Assembly (NCBI GenBank): GCA_040400085.1
Contig: JBBAQX010000002.1
Coordinates: 62,001-126,000 of the forward strand
DNA from: HNR sp040400085
GTDB lineage: Bacteria > Actinomycetota > Actinomycetes > Actinomycetales > Microbacteriaceae
DNA: 64,000 nucleotides
Direction of reading: 5' to 3'
The notes beneath the pieces are model-generated. The model saw nothing but the letters and a program-made list of their open reading frames with translations. It ran no database searches and had not been told where the DNA came from. Made by a program: the position numbers and the translations under genes. Shown in pieces: positions 52,778 to 60,107 of the stretch; the stretch's first letter is position 1, and every line of letters starts with the position of its first letter.

Positions 52778-52966
52778 ATGAGAAATCTAGAGCAGTATCC
52801 CGTCGACGCGTCGGAAGTGATCGAACGTATCGACGGCGTCCTCCACATCCTCAGGACCTCGGGAGCCGCGGGCGATACGTCCCCCATGATTCTCGAAGCG
52901 GTTCGCCGCTACCTCATTGATAACCCTCGGGCGGTTGCGTCCATCGTGGAGAGTCTCCGCGTATGA
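52778..52966 (+). CDS. Small hypothetical protein
   Basis: This 62-residue protein starts MRNLEQYPVDASEVIERIDG and is almost all helix (RRYLIDNPRAVASIVESLRV). The leader contains two copies of GCGAAG(C/T)GTACA-type sequence (52735-52775), possibly a binding site. No family is recognised. Confidence 0.6.
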   Translation: MRNLEQYPVDASEVIERIDGVLHILRTSGAAGDTSPMILEAVRRYLIDNPRAVASIVESLRV

Positions 52967-53011
52967 CGCTCGGGCGGCATCGGGCCGCACCGACACACGT
53001 CGGAGGTTATC

Positions 53012-53290
53012 TTGAAGGGACTCGCAATTCGGCGCCATCATAAGTGGCGCATGCGCGCTAAGGCTAAGCGCATTTTGAACGGAAGGTATTCTCGTGATGA
53101 CTGGACTCTCCACAACATTCGCCGCATGGCCGATAATCTGGCCTCTTGCAGCTGTTCTGGTTGTGTCAATCCTCGTCGCTATTGGAAGGATCGCCTCACA
53201 AGGCAAGAGAAGAAGGCATGGTCGGTCGATGACTTTAGTGCATGGCATCATCAATGGGATATTCCTCGAGCTGCACGAGAAGGCCAATAA
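53012..53290 (+). CDS. Small Cys-containing hypothetical protein
   Basis: This 92-residue protein starts with TTG after GGAGG and reads MKGLAIRRHHKWRMRAKAKR. DNLASCSCSGCVNPRRYWKD is a recurrent pattern in small phage proteins (possible metal site), followed by RLTRQEKKAWS. Function unknown. Its last codons overlap the late-type box for the papain-like protease. Confidence 0.65.
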   Translation: MKGLAIRRHHKWRMRAKAKRILNGRYSRDDWTLHNIRRMADNLASCSCSGCVNPRRYWKDRLTRQEKKAWSVDDFSAWHHQWDIPRAAREGQ

Positions 53291-53293
53291 ATA
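53286..53293 (+). promoter_or_regulatory. Late-type box AATAAATA upstream of the papain-like protease
   Basis: The box overlaps the previous stop codon and ends 22 bases before ATG 53316. Confidence 0.55.
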
Positions 53294-53315
53294 GAACGCC
53301 ATCAAGGAGCGTCTT

Positions 53316-54119
53316 ATGCACAACGTATTCATTCGCGTCATCGACTTTGTCCGCCGTCTCTTTGGCTTCAAGGAGAAGTACAACAAGTACGGATGGATGC
53401 CGGATCTTCCGGACGTTCGCGACTACACGTTTACCGCAATGTCGACGACGGTACCCGCTAAGGTCGACCTGCGTTCTCAGGATTCACCCATCTATAACCA
53501 GGGCCCGTTGGGATCCTGCACGGCCAATGCCATCGGCGGAATGTTTCAGTTCGTCAATCGCAAGACTGGCTGCACGGACTTCAATCCCTCCCGTCTGTTC
53601 GTGTACTACGGTGAACGCCTCATCATGGGTACCGTCAACCAGGACACGGGCGCATACCTGCGTGACGGCATGCGGGTCATCAAGAACAAAGGCGTGTGTA
53701 ACGAGACCATCTGGCCGTATGACATCTCGAAGTTCAAGCTGAATCCGTCCGCCGCGGCATACGCCGACGCACTCAATCACCAGTCAATCCAGTACCAGCG
53801 TATCACGCGCAACCTCACCACGATGAAGCAGTGCCTTGCCGACGGGTATCCGTTTGTGTTCGGCTTCACTGTCTATGAGAGCTTTGAGACGGATGATGTG
53901 GCAAAGACGGGCATTGTGCCGATGCCAAAGAAGAACGAACGCCGCCTCGGTGGTCACGCAGTCATGGCCATCGGATATGACGACTCAAAGAAGTGCTTCA
54001 TTGTCCGCAATTCGTGGGGCGAAGGCTGGGGTGACAAAGGTTACTTCTACCTGCCGTACGGGTTCCTCACGAGCGGACTGAGCAGCGACTTCTGGACGCT
54101 CCGTACCGTAGAGGTCTAA
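53316..54119 (+). CDS. Papain-like (C1A) cysteine protease
   Basis: This 267-residue protein has the complete papain catalytic set: oxyanion Gln and nucleophile Cys in YNQGPLGSCTANAIGGM, His in RLGGHAVMAIGYDD and Asn in VRNSWGEGWGDKGYFYLPYG. There is no signal peptide; the first 50 residues (VIDFVRRLFGFKEKYNKYGW) may be a short propeptide or anchor. Preceded by a late-type box, so it may act on virion proteins or in late infection. C1A proteases are uncommon in phages. Confidence 0.9.
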   Translation: MHNVFIRVIDFVRRLFGFKEKYNKYGWMPDLPDVRDYTFTAMSTTVPAKVDLRSQDSPIYNQGPLGSCTANAIGGMFQFVNRKTGCTDFNPSRLFVYYGERLIMGTVNQDTGAYLRDGMRVIKNKGVCNETIWPYDISKFKLNPSAAAYADALNHQSIQYQRITRNLTTMKQCLADGYPFVFGFTVYESFETDDVAKTGIVPMPKKNERRLGGHAVMAIGYDDSKKCFIVRNSWGEGWGDKGYFYLPYGFLTSGLSSDFWTLRTVEV

Positions 54120-54142
54120 TTATTGACATCTTCGGCGGAGTG

Positions 54143-54150
54143 GATAAATA
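54143..54150 (+). promoter_or_regulatory. Late-type box GATAAATA
   Basis: The box ends 20 bases before ATG 54171, in the short gap after the papain-like protease gene. Confidence 0.5.
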
Positions 54151-54170
54151 CTCCCATTGGAGATAGTGTC

Positions 54171-54725
54171 ATGGATTACCGTAAGAAGATAGACATAGAG
54201 GCCGTAAAGGCGTTCATACGCGAGCAGGCAACGGAGACAAAGATCTACGTTGGCGGCGACTCGGAGCGTCACAAGGTGGGTGGAGTCTGGTACGCCGACT
54301 ACACCGTCTGCGTCGTCGTGCACATCAACGGTAACCGTGGCTGCAAGGTATTCGGCGAAGTCTGCCGTGAGCGTGACTACGACCAGAAGAAGAACAAGCC
54401 GCATCTTCGCCTGATGAACGAGGTGTACAAGATCGCCGAGCTGTACCTGAAGATCCACGAGGCCGTGGGTGAGCGGGTCTGTGAGGTTCACCTCGACATC
54501 AATGAAAAGAAGAACGCCGTGTCAAACGAGGTCATGGACCAGGCCGTGGGTTACATCCGCGGTACCTGCAACGTGGTCCCGTTGGTCAAGCCGAACTCGC
54601 CGGCCGCTTCTTTCTGCGCCGACCGCTTCTCTGAAATCAAGCAGAGGACGTCCGAGTCGCAGAACGGTAAGTTCATCACCGACATGTCGGCGTCGAAGTT
54701 GAAGCGTAGGAGAAAGACTGCATAA
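54171..54725 (+). CDS. RNase H-like (YkuK/DUF458-type) protein
   Basis: This 184-residue protein has IYVGGDSERHK as its first strand with Asp, VFGEVCRERDYDQKKNKPHL, RLMNEVYKIAELYLKI and EVHLDINEKKNAVSNEVMDQ, the layout of the DUF458 RNase H fold. It may act on RNA or DNA; activity is not established for the family. The start 54171 is chosen because the late box lies between it and an upstream in-frame Met. Confidence 0.78.
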   Translation: MDYRKKIDIEAVKAFIREQATETKIYVGGDSERHKVGGVWYADYTVCVVVHINGNRGCKVFGEVCRERDYDQKKNKPHLRLMNEVYKIAELYLKIHEAVGERVCEVHLDINEKKNAVSNEVMDQAVGYIRGTCNVVPLVKPNSPAASFCADRFSEIKQRTSESQNGKFITDMSASKLKRRRKTA

Positions 54726-54943
54726 TGGACGCGCTCTGGGAAGCGGACCTCGACGACATCTATCACTGTGAGGTCACACGCAAGACGGCATCCCTTGGGG
54801 TTCTTAGGATAACCAAGGGATCCGAAACCCTCCTCGAGAAGGAGGTGTCCCTGGCGTACGGGGCTGCATTCGGTCCCGACATCGACGACGTGATGCAATG
54901 GCAGAACGACTGTCTGGATTTCGTCGACTCACTGCCTAAGTAA
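54725..54943 (+). CDS. Small hypothetical protein
   Basis: This 72-residue protein starts MDALWEADLDDIYHCEVTRK and contains VSLAYGAAFGPDIDDVMQWQ, a pattern I have seen in small phage proteins of unknown role. Its start overlaps the RNase H-like stop by one base. A tRNA-like element begins five bases after its stop. Confidence 0.65.
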   Translation: MDALWEADLDDIYHCEVTRKTASLGVLRITKGSETLLEKEVSLAYGAAFGPDIDDVMQWQNDCLDFVDSLPK

Positions 54944-54947
54944 TTCT

Positions 54948-55030
54948 GCGGCCTCAAGGTGTGATAACTGGCGATCAATTCTAGACACTAGATCCCAGTG
55001 AAGGGTGGTGCAAATCCACTTGCCGCTCCA
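54948..55030 (+). ncRNA. tRNA-like element with TTCTAGA loop
   Basis: GCGGC pairs with GCCGC before TCCA, and GTGG-TGCAAAT-CCAC forms a T-arm with the same loop as the 28034 gene. The centre forms ACTGG-GATC/GATC-CCAGT around a 14-base loop containing TTCTAGA. A local TCTAG/CTAGA hairpin competes. It is not a canonical tRNA; if the long stem is the anticodon arm, CTA (amber) could be presented, which is speculative. Confidence 0.35.
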
Positions 55031-55035
55031 ATCTT

Positions 55036-55126
55036 GGAGAGCGAACCGGTCGGGTGACCGGCCACCGTTGGAAACGGTGTGGGACCTCGAGAGAGGTCTG
55101 GGATCGAGACCGCCCGCTCTCCTCCA
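55036..55126 (+). tRNA. tRNA-Ser(GGA)
   Basis: Perfect acceptor GGAGAGC/GCTCTCC, anticodon arm CACCG-TTGGAAA-CGGTG (GGA), class II variable arm GACCTC/GAGGTC and encoded TCCA. Confidence 0.9.
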
Positions 55127-55190
55127 CTATACGAGGGTAACATGTTCTACGATCAAATGGGAGCGCATGATGCAACGTAGGTAACAACCT

Positions 55191-55487
55191 TTGGAGCATC
55201 AAGTGTTCAAGATCAAGAAGCACTACCGGGCAAAGCCTCAGAGCTGGTTCTGGGGTAAGCCTAATTCTTACTATCTGGAATGGACCTACTTCCGTCACCC
55301 CATCGGTCGCCGTCAGTGGGTCAGCCAGTGTGAGATCGATTCTATCGACGAAGACGGCATGGGATGCAGCCCCCGCACTCGCGACAGGCTTAAGCTTCCC
55401 GATGCATACGACGACATCGGTCGTTCCCGCGGTTTCTACGTGAAGTGCTGGAAGGATCTAACTCGCAAAAAGAAGCAGTGGGAATGA
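55191..55487 (+). CDS. Hypothetical basic protein
   Basis: This 98-residue protein starts with TTG (or GTG 55203) and reads KHYRAKPQSWFWGKPNSYYL. It is rich in aromatic and basic residues and has SIDEDGMGCSPRTRDRLKLP in the second half. No domain is recognised. It follows tRNA-Ser(GGA) by 65 bases. Confidence 0.6.
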   Translation: MEHQVFKIKKHYRAKPQSWFWGKPNSYYLEWTYFRHPIGRRQWVSQCEIDSIDEDGMGCSPRTRDRLKLPDAYDDIGRSRGFYVKCWKDLTRKKKQWE

Positions 55488-55488
55488 A

Positions 55489-55683
55489 ATGACAACACAG
55501 GAAACTCAAATGACGACTGATGAACAGATGCTGGCCGCGTGGAACACCTACGTCGAGGAGAACGCAAAGTTTTCCGAGAAGGGTGTGAAGGCCTCCGCTG
55601 CACGCGCCCGCAAGGCGCTAAATGAACTGCGTAAGCTTGCCGGCGTCCGTCGCAAGGAAATCACCGAGGCGACAAAGAAGTGA
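55489..55683 (+). CDS. Histone H1-like basic helical protein
   Basis: This 64-residue protein starts MTTQETQMTTDEQMLAAWNT (or at the second Met). The second half is basic with KGVKASAARARKALNELRKL and resembles small histone H1-like or DNA-binding tails found in phages. That resemblance is compositional only. Its stop overlaps the next GTG. Confidence 0.6.
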   Translation: MTTQETQMTTDEQMLAAWNTYVEENAKFSEKGVKASAARARKALNELRKLAGVRRKEITEATKK

Positions 55684-55979
55684 AGGTGGAGCTGCGTTGG
55701 CATGGACCTATCCCACCGGCCCACGTGGTCGCACAGGTGGAGCGGGAATGCGCCGAGCTGCTCGAGAATGGACTGACGGCACCTCACGAGTTGATCTTTC
55801 ACAATGTATTTCTCGGAAAGACGCTGGAGGGGCCGTCGGTATTCGTCTTCGGCGACCCCAAACTCCCAGATGAATTCCAGTGCGAGTACACTGAGGAGAC
55901 TGTGTGGAAGTCCATCGGTAGAACGGAGGACGATAAAGAGATCCGCGTAGTTGACATAGGATCCGACGACGATATATAG
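55680..55979 (+). CDS. Hypothetical protein
   Basis: This 99-residue acidic protein starts with GTG overlapping the previous stop. It reads VELRWHGPIPPAHVVAQVER and is an alpha/beta mix with no recognised motif. A TTGACA-TATATA promoter lies inside its last codons. Confidence 0.58.
   Translation: MKVELRWHGPIPPAHVVAQVERECAELLENGLTAPHELIFHNVFLGKTLEGPSVFVFGDPKLPDEFQCEYTEETVWKSIGRTEDDKEIRVVDIGSDDDI
55951..55978 (+). promoter_or_regulatory. TTGACA-16-TATATA promoter
   Basis: TTGACA, 16 bases and TATATAGAC within the 3' end of the 55680 gene. It serves the 56030 gene and following operon. Confidence 0.8.
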
Positions 55980-56029
55980 ACTGTACACGGAGAGCGAACC
56001 GGCAACCGTTTTATAATGATGGAGGTATC

Positions 56030-56416
56030 ATGTTTCGCATTGGCCAGCTCGTAGTGGCACTCGCCACATTTCGTGCCAGAACCAAGGATGAGGCACGCCT
56101 GGGACAGTTCCCAGAAGAAGGTCGCATCTATACGATTCGCACCATTGAGACCAACGTGCCCTCGGAAATCGGCACCATCACTTGCCTTAGATTCGAAGAA
56201 GTCATCAATCCCATTCTTGGGTACATGTACTGTGATGGAGAACAGCAGTTCGCCGCTCAGTATTTTCGACCGGTGAAGGAAACGTCCATTGACATCTTCA
56301 CCGAAATGCTTGCTCCCGTCAACGACAAGAAGGAATTGATCATTGCTGCAGCGGGTAGGGATAATAGTCTTAGCACTGAGCATGATGACCACCGATGCGG
56401 TGGCTCAAAGAGTTAA
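56030..56416 (+). CDS. Hypothetical protein of the FRPV-TDI-TEML type
   Basis: This 128-residue protein starts MFRIGQLVVALATFRARTKD. It has a small beta-barrel-like N-terminus (GRIYTIRTIE) and the phrase YFRPVKETSIDIFTEMLAPV, common at the end of short proteins in phages and prophages of Rhizobiales. The last 30 residues overlap the next gene and look non-conserved, so translation may read past an ancestral stop. Function unknown. Confidence 0.68.
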   Translation: MFRIGQLVVALATFRARTKDEARLGQFPEEGRIYTIRTIETNVPSEIGTITCLRFEEVINPILGYMYCDGEQQFAAQYFRPVKETSIDIFTEMLAPVNDKKELIIAAAGRDNSLSTEHDDHRCGGSKS

Positions 56417-56690
56417 GGCATCCTGGTACGATTGTTCTAAGCCAGGGCAGTGTAGTAAGAGTAAGCGTACGGCCAGCGGAGAACGCTTCAATCCCAATGC
56501 CCATACTGCTGCCCACCGCAGCTATCCCTTCGGCACAAAATTGCGGGTCACTCACGGGAAGCGAAGCGTCGTGGTGCGAGTCAATGACCGAGGCCCGTTC
56601 GTACGTGGGCGGTCACTCGATCTTTCCAGAGCGGCCGCCAACGTCATTGGATGCCGCGGAGTCTGCACCGTCACCATAGAGAGGCTGTAA
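56343..56690 (+). CDS. RlpA-like secreted protein (double-psi beta-barrel)
   Basis: This 115-residue protein starts with TTG and a signal peptide (LQRVGIIVLALSMMTTDAVA). The mature part reads KASWYD...ASGERFNPN, YPFGTKLRVTH, VVVRVNDRGPFVRGRSLDLS and RAAANVIG, the complete RlpA signature including the catalytic Asp of NDRGP and SLDLS. RlpA enzymes cut bare glycan strands in the septal wall. It is a possible second lysis or cell-wall factor. It overlaps the previous gene by 74 bases. Confidence 0.82.
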   Translation: MLQRVGIIVLALSMMTTDAVAQRVKASWYDCSKPGQCSKSKRTASGERFNPNAHTAAHRSYPFGTKLRVTHGKRSVVVRVNDRGPFVRGRSLDLSRAAANVIGCRGVCTVTIERL

Positions 56691-56941
56691 TGTCTGAAGT
56701 TGAAGATCTGAAGAAGGAAATCGTTGCTCTTCAGAACCAACGCAACTTCCTCGAGATGAAACTGAGGAATGTGAAGGACGCGATCAGAGAGACGATAGAT
56801 CACTACAATAACGGCCGAGAGAAACCTAACTTCTTTGTCCGCCGACAAATGGAAAATCTCCAGATGATCATCGACACTCGCTTCGGCACACAATTTTTCG
56901 AGAAGGAACCGAAGCCTCACGCGAAATTCAAGAATGGATGA
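56690..56941 (+). CDS. Small coiled-coil protein
   Basis: This 83-residue protein starts MSEVEDLKKEIVALQNQRNF, a clear heptad pattern, and ends with a basic tail. Its start overlaps the RlpA-like stop (TAATG). Coiled-coil oligomerisation is likely; no function is known. Confidence 0.65.
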   Translation: MSEVEDLKKEIVALQNQRNFLEMKLRNVKDAIRETIDHYNNGREKPNFFVRRQMENLQMIIDTRFGTQFFEKEPKPHAKFKNG

Positions 56942-57215
56942 CCACACAATCCCTGCTGCTGTGCAGAAGTTTGCCGACGAGTATCGACAGATTGCAGCGC
57001 AAGTCGGTGGTTGCGGAGACGGCGGCTGCGTCATCGTACGGCCAACCGGGATGCACACAAATGGCGGATGCCGCTGCACTTACCACATGGACACGATGCG
57101 GGAACGAGGCGTGACCCGATTGCTGCGGAAAGCCCAGCAGCTTGTTGACGTAATACCTCCACCCCAGCAGGAGAGCCGAGAGATGGGGAATGACATTGCC
57201 GGTGCGGCGCAGTGA
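56934..57215 (+). CDS. Small Cys-rich hypothetical protein
   Basis: This 93-residue protein starts MDDHTIPAAVQKFADEYRQI. GGCGDGGCVIVRPTGMHTNG followed by GCRC contains four Cys and suggests a metal site. It overlaps the preceding gene by 8 bases. Function unknown. Confidence 0.65.
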   Translation: MDDHTIPAAVQKFADEYRQIAAQVGGCGDGGCVIVRPTGMHTNGGCRCTYHMDTMRERGVTRLLRKAQQLVDVIPPPQQESREMGNDIAGAAQ

Positions 57216-57466
57216 AGGTCGTGCACTGCAAGAAGGAACCCTATGACGTGTACATAGGGCGTCCCGGTCCGTGGGGCAATCCCTTTAAGATCGGCGTTGA
57301 CGGCGATCGCGCCGCTGTGATAACAATGTATCGCATCTGGGGTAAGGCGCAGGGTCTCGATAAGAAGGCACGCGCCGAACTCCACGGTAAGACTCTCGGT
57401 TGCTGGTGCTCGCCTGAGCCGTGTCACGGCGACGTCTTAATGGAATGGGCAAATGAAGAAGGTTGA
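57212..57466 (+). CDS. DUF4326 protein
   Basis: This 84-residue protein has YDVYIGRPGPWGNPFKIGVD and TLGCWCSPEPCHGDVLMEWA, the complete DUF4326 signature (IGRpSxWGNPf...L.CwC.P..CHgdvL). The Cys/His set suggests zinc binding. The family is frequent in phages, without known function. Confidence 0.9.
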   Translation: MKVVHCKKEPYDVYIGRPGPWGNPFKIGVDGDRAAVITMYRIWGKAQGLDKKARAELHGKTLGCWCSPEPCHGDVLMEWANEEG

Positions 57467-57671
57467 GATCGCCCTACTTGGTTGCGATGACTGCACGCGT
57501 TTCGACATGATGGTGACGCAAGAGCAGTACGACTTCCTCATGTTCGTCGCGCGCATGTCGGCCGAAACTTCCAGCTACGGTTGCATGCCGACCATGGAAG
57601 TCAATTTGCACTCGCAATCCCAGGATTCGACATCCGTAACTGAACCGGTTACCGATAAACCGTCCCAGTAA
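57453..57671 (+). CDS. Small hypothetical protein
   Basis: This 72-residue protein starts MKKVEIALLGCDDCTRFDMM. It reads as an alpha/beta protein for about 50 residues, then a Ser/Thr-rich tail. It overlaps DUF4326 by 14 bases. No family is recognised. Confidence 0.6.
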   Translation: MKKVEIALLGCDDCTRFDMMVTQEQYDFLMFVARMSAETSSYGCMPTMEVNLHSQSQDSTSVTEPVTDKPSQ

Positions 57672-57679
57672 AAGGGCTA

Positions 57680-57708
57680 TTGACACCACTCCCGAATCGG
57701 TGTAGATT
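57680..57708 (+). promoter_or_regulatory. Promoter with CCGAATCGG operator (DUF6011 gene)
   Basis: TTGACA, a 17-base spacer ending CCGAATCGGTG and TAGATT. It is the fourth member of the promoter group at 40373, 41465 and 41630. Confidence 0.78.
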
Positions 57709-57739
57709 TGATACCATATTCGCAATGAGGAGTGTCGAA

Positions 57740-58384
57740 ATGACCTACCGTGAAGCAATTTCTACCCTGACGGCCAATCTGGCCAATCTGACGGATTCCC
57801 GCGACATCGACTTCGCACAGTCCCTGCTCCAGCAGTTTACCCGCAAGGGTGACCTCAGCCCCAAGCAGTGGCCCTACGTCATCAAGCTGGCAGATAAGGC
57901 AACGGGCAAGGTCGTGGAACGCAAGACGGTCGCCGTCGGTTCTATGAAGACCCTCATCGACCTCTTCGCCAAGGCCAAGGCCCATCTGAAGCGGCCCGCC
58001 ATCGTACTGCAGGATCCCACCGTCGGTGAGATCCGCCTCTCCGAGGCTGGTTCTAAGGCCCGCGTGCCCGGCTCCATCAACGTCACGACCCCGGGTTCCT
58101 TTGGCGAACGTGTCTGGTACGGCCGAGTGACTCAGCAGGGCGACTTCCAGATGTCCCCCAAGGTGGTCACGCCTCCCGAACTCGTCTCCGCACTGAAGGT
58201 CTTCGCTGCCGACCCGGTCGCCGCCGCCACCAAGCACGGGTACCTCACGGGCCGCTGCTGCTTCTGCAACCGCAAGCTCGAGGACGAGCGGTCCACCGCC
58301 GTCGGCTACGGTCCGATCTGCGCCGACCACTTCGGCCTTCCCTGGGGTGCCGCCCGCATCGATCTCGCACAGCTGGCTCAGTGA
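57740..58384 (+). CDS. DUF6011 protein with C-terminal zinc motif
   Basis: This 214-residue protein is read from ATG 57740, which follows GAGGAG at proper spacing. The C-terminus GRCCFCNRKLEDERSTAVGY followed by GPICADHFGLPWG is the DUF6011 zinc-binding signature. The N-terminal part is unassigned. It is under the same operator-type promoter as the DUF2786 and DUF932 genes, which suggests co-regulation. Confidence 0.83.
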   Translation: MTYREAISTLTANLANLTDSRDIDFAQSLLQQFTRKGDLSPKQWPYVIKLADKATGKVVERKTVAVGSMKTLIDLFAKAKAHLKRPAIVLQDPTVGEIRLSEAGSKARVPGSINVTTPGSFGERVWYGRVTQQGDFQMSPKVVTPPELVSALKVFAADPVAAATKHGYLTGRCCFCNRKLEDERSTAVGYGPICADHFGLPWGAARIDLAQLAQ

Positions 58385-58394
58385 GGAGGACGCC

Positions 58395-58521
58395 ATGCTT
58401 AACATCATCGCCAACGTCGCCGCCCTCGCCGTCATCGGCATACGAGATCTCTCCCGATCATTTCACTGTAACCGCTGAGGCCTTCACTCTGAAGTTCAGC
58501 ATCACCGCCGTCAAGAACTGA
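58395..58521 (+). pseudogene. Small gene with a probable frameshift
   Basis: From ATG 58395 (after GAGGAGG) the frame reads MLNIIANVAALAVIG and ends at TGA 58478. A neighbouring frame continues YEISPDHFTVTAEAFTLKFS to TGA 58521. Together they look like one protein of about 41 residues broken by one base near 58440. Function unknown. Confidence 0.45.
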
Positions 58522-58531
58522 GGACATCATC

Positions 58532-59137
58532 ATGAGAGCTTTCCCCATCGAAAAGATCCGTTCCCTCTATGAGGCTCTGATCGCAGAGTCACAGGACAGC
58601 TTCAACGACTTCATCCGCCGCGCTCAGAAGGATCCTTACGAGGCGATCCGCTGGGTCGGTGACAACGCCGTCCACAACGCCGTCGAGCTGCACTGGCTCA
58701 AGGGCACCCTCCGCTACTGCGAGGAACTCGCCGAGCAGGGCAATCCCGATACCGGAGAATACGGTTACGTGCGGCGTGAGGACGTTGCCGATATGATCGA
58801 GCGTTCCTTCCGTCAGCAGGCACGAAACACCTCTTGGTCGTCCAATCCTCTGGCGTCCATCATGCACCGTGCCGAGGTCATCCTGCTCGCCCGTGCATCC
58901 GAACCGTTCGGCGACGAGCTGCTCTCTCCCTTCGATAAGCTTCAGCGGGAGCAGGAGTGGGCGGACGCCCGTGCCCGTGACGAGGCCGCAAGGTGGCAGG
59001 TCACTGACGCCCGCGGCGTTCGGTACATGCGTGCGGACGGCGGTTGGACGGGAAACCGTGAGAAGGCCGGCACGTGGTCCTACGCGGATCGCCCGACTCT
59101 CGACAGCAAGCAGCGTTACCTCCGCATCGAGGGGTAA
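58532..59137 (+). CDS. Hypothetical protein
   Basis: This 201-residue protein starts MRAFPIEKIRSLYEALIAES. It is mainly helical and charged (RREDVADMIERSFRQQARNT), ending in a beta-rich, Trp-containing tail (ADGGWTGNREKAGTWSYADR). No family is recognised. Confidence 0.65.
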   Translation: MRAFPIEKIRSLYEALIAESQDSFNDFIRRAQKDPYEAIRWVGDNAVHNAVELHWLKGTLRYCEELAEQGNPDTGEYGYVRREDVADMIERSFRQQARNTSWSSNPLASIMHRAEVILLARASEPFGDELLSPFDKLQREQEWADARARDEAARWQVTDARGVRYMRADGGWTGNREKAGTWSYADRPTLDSKQRYLRIEG

Positions 59138-59153
59138 TCACACTTCTTCACCG

Positions 59154-59194
59154 TTGACATAATCTGCCCGAGTGGTAATCTCAGCCACTCGGGC
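59154..59194 (+). promoter_or_regulatory. Promoter overlapped by a 10-bp inverted repeat
   Basis: TTGACA (59154), 16 bases and TAATCT (59176) are overlapped by GCCCGAGTGG...CCACTCGGGC (59166-59194), whose loop holds the -10. The repeat may be an operator, or a hairpin at the 5' end of the mRNA. Confidence 0.6.
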
Positions 59195-59206
59195 GGAGAC
59201 GCATGA

Positions 59207-59368
59207 GTGAAGATCGAAGCACTTGTCCTAGCGGCACTACTGATGGGTGGCAGCAGCCTCATCATAAGTCTGGGCATTGCCGTCTGGTTGTTCATTCGGT
59301 TCCGCCGTCACCGAAAGCCGACGTCCGAGGAGACTCCTCGGTCAAGGTGGGACTGGTTGGATCCGTGA
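59207..59368 (+). CDS. Small membrane protein
   Basis: This 53-residue protein starts with GTG (MKIEALVLAALLMGGSSLII) and has one long membrane helix, then a basic tail ending RWDWLDP. It is led by the 59154 promoter. Function unknown; the size fits small phage membrane proteins. Confidence 0.6.
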   Translation: MKIEALVLAALLMGGSSLIISLGIAVWLFIRFRRHRKPTSEETPRSRWDWLDP

Positions 59369-59374
59369 GAGAAC

Positions 59375-60091
59375 ATGCTCAGCATTGAAGAATTCGAACG
59401 AACACTATCCGAAAGCAAGGACATCATCGAGAAGTTCATCTCCGATCCGAGCGGGGATTTCCTTGACATCTGTTATGACCTTGGGGTCCGACTGACCCAC
59501 GTGGCCATCTATGTCAAGGAGGAGCGCATGCTCGGGGAGTTCGACTCCCGCATGTTGATCTTCAGGCTCGCAGAAGCCCTCGTGGAGACATCCTTCATGC
59601 TTGACATGGGGAAACTATCCGGAGTTTCGCCGGCCCTTTCGACGCCCGACGCGTGCGCCAAACTCGCTGCCAAAAAGGTGGCCGATGTTTTTGTTTCCGA
59701 GTCATTCGTCGGAAACGAGTACGACGGTGAGAGTCCCTTCCCGAATCTCTTTCACGGGATCGACTATGCCGCCGAGTTCATCGACGTCCTTCCGTCGCTC
59801 TCCCAGCACTTCTCGAGTCTCCCCAGGGAAATGTTGTCGTGGGCACTCACCGGTGACACCACCAAAGTGACGGCAATGATGCTCTGGGCGGCCGTCCTAG
59901 CCAATGATCGCGGTGCCACCATTAACGATCTCAAAGAAATGGTCAAGAAGGTCTATTCGTTGAAGTACGGCATCACCCTCAAGGTATATGACACCCAGAA
60001 GGTGACCAGCATCTGCAATGAACTGAAGCCGTGGTTGAAGAACCTCCGTGAGGTTACGGTAGGCGGCCGTCAGGAGAAGTGCCTAAACTAA
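59375..60091 (+). CDS. Hypothetical helical protein
   Basis: This 238-residue protein starts MLSIEEFERTLSESKDIIEK. It is almost wholly helical, with AAKKVADVFVSESFVGNEYD and SWALTGDTTKVTAMMLWAAV in the middle. No family is recognised. Its start looks like, but does not match well, the capsid-targeting-type leaders. Confidence 0.65.
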   Translation: MLSIEEFERTLSESKDIIEKFISDPSGDFLDICYDLGVRLTHVAIYVKEERMLGEFDSRMLIFRLAEALVETSFMLDMGKLSGVSPALSTPDACAKLAAKKVADVFVSESFVGNEYDGESPFPNLFHGIDYAAEFIDVLPSLSQHFSSLPREMLSWALTGDTTKVTAMMLWAAVLANDRGATINDLKEMVKKVYSLKYGITLKVYDTQKVTSICNELKPWLKNLREVTVGGRQEKCLN

Positions 60092-60107
60092 ATCATAGGA
60101 GGCCGAA

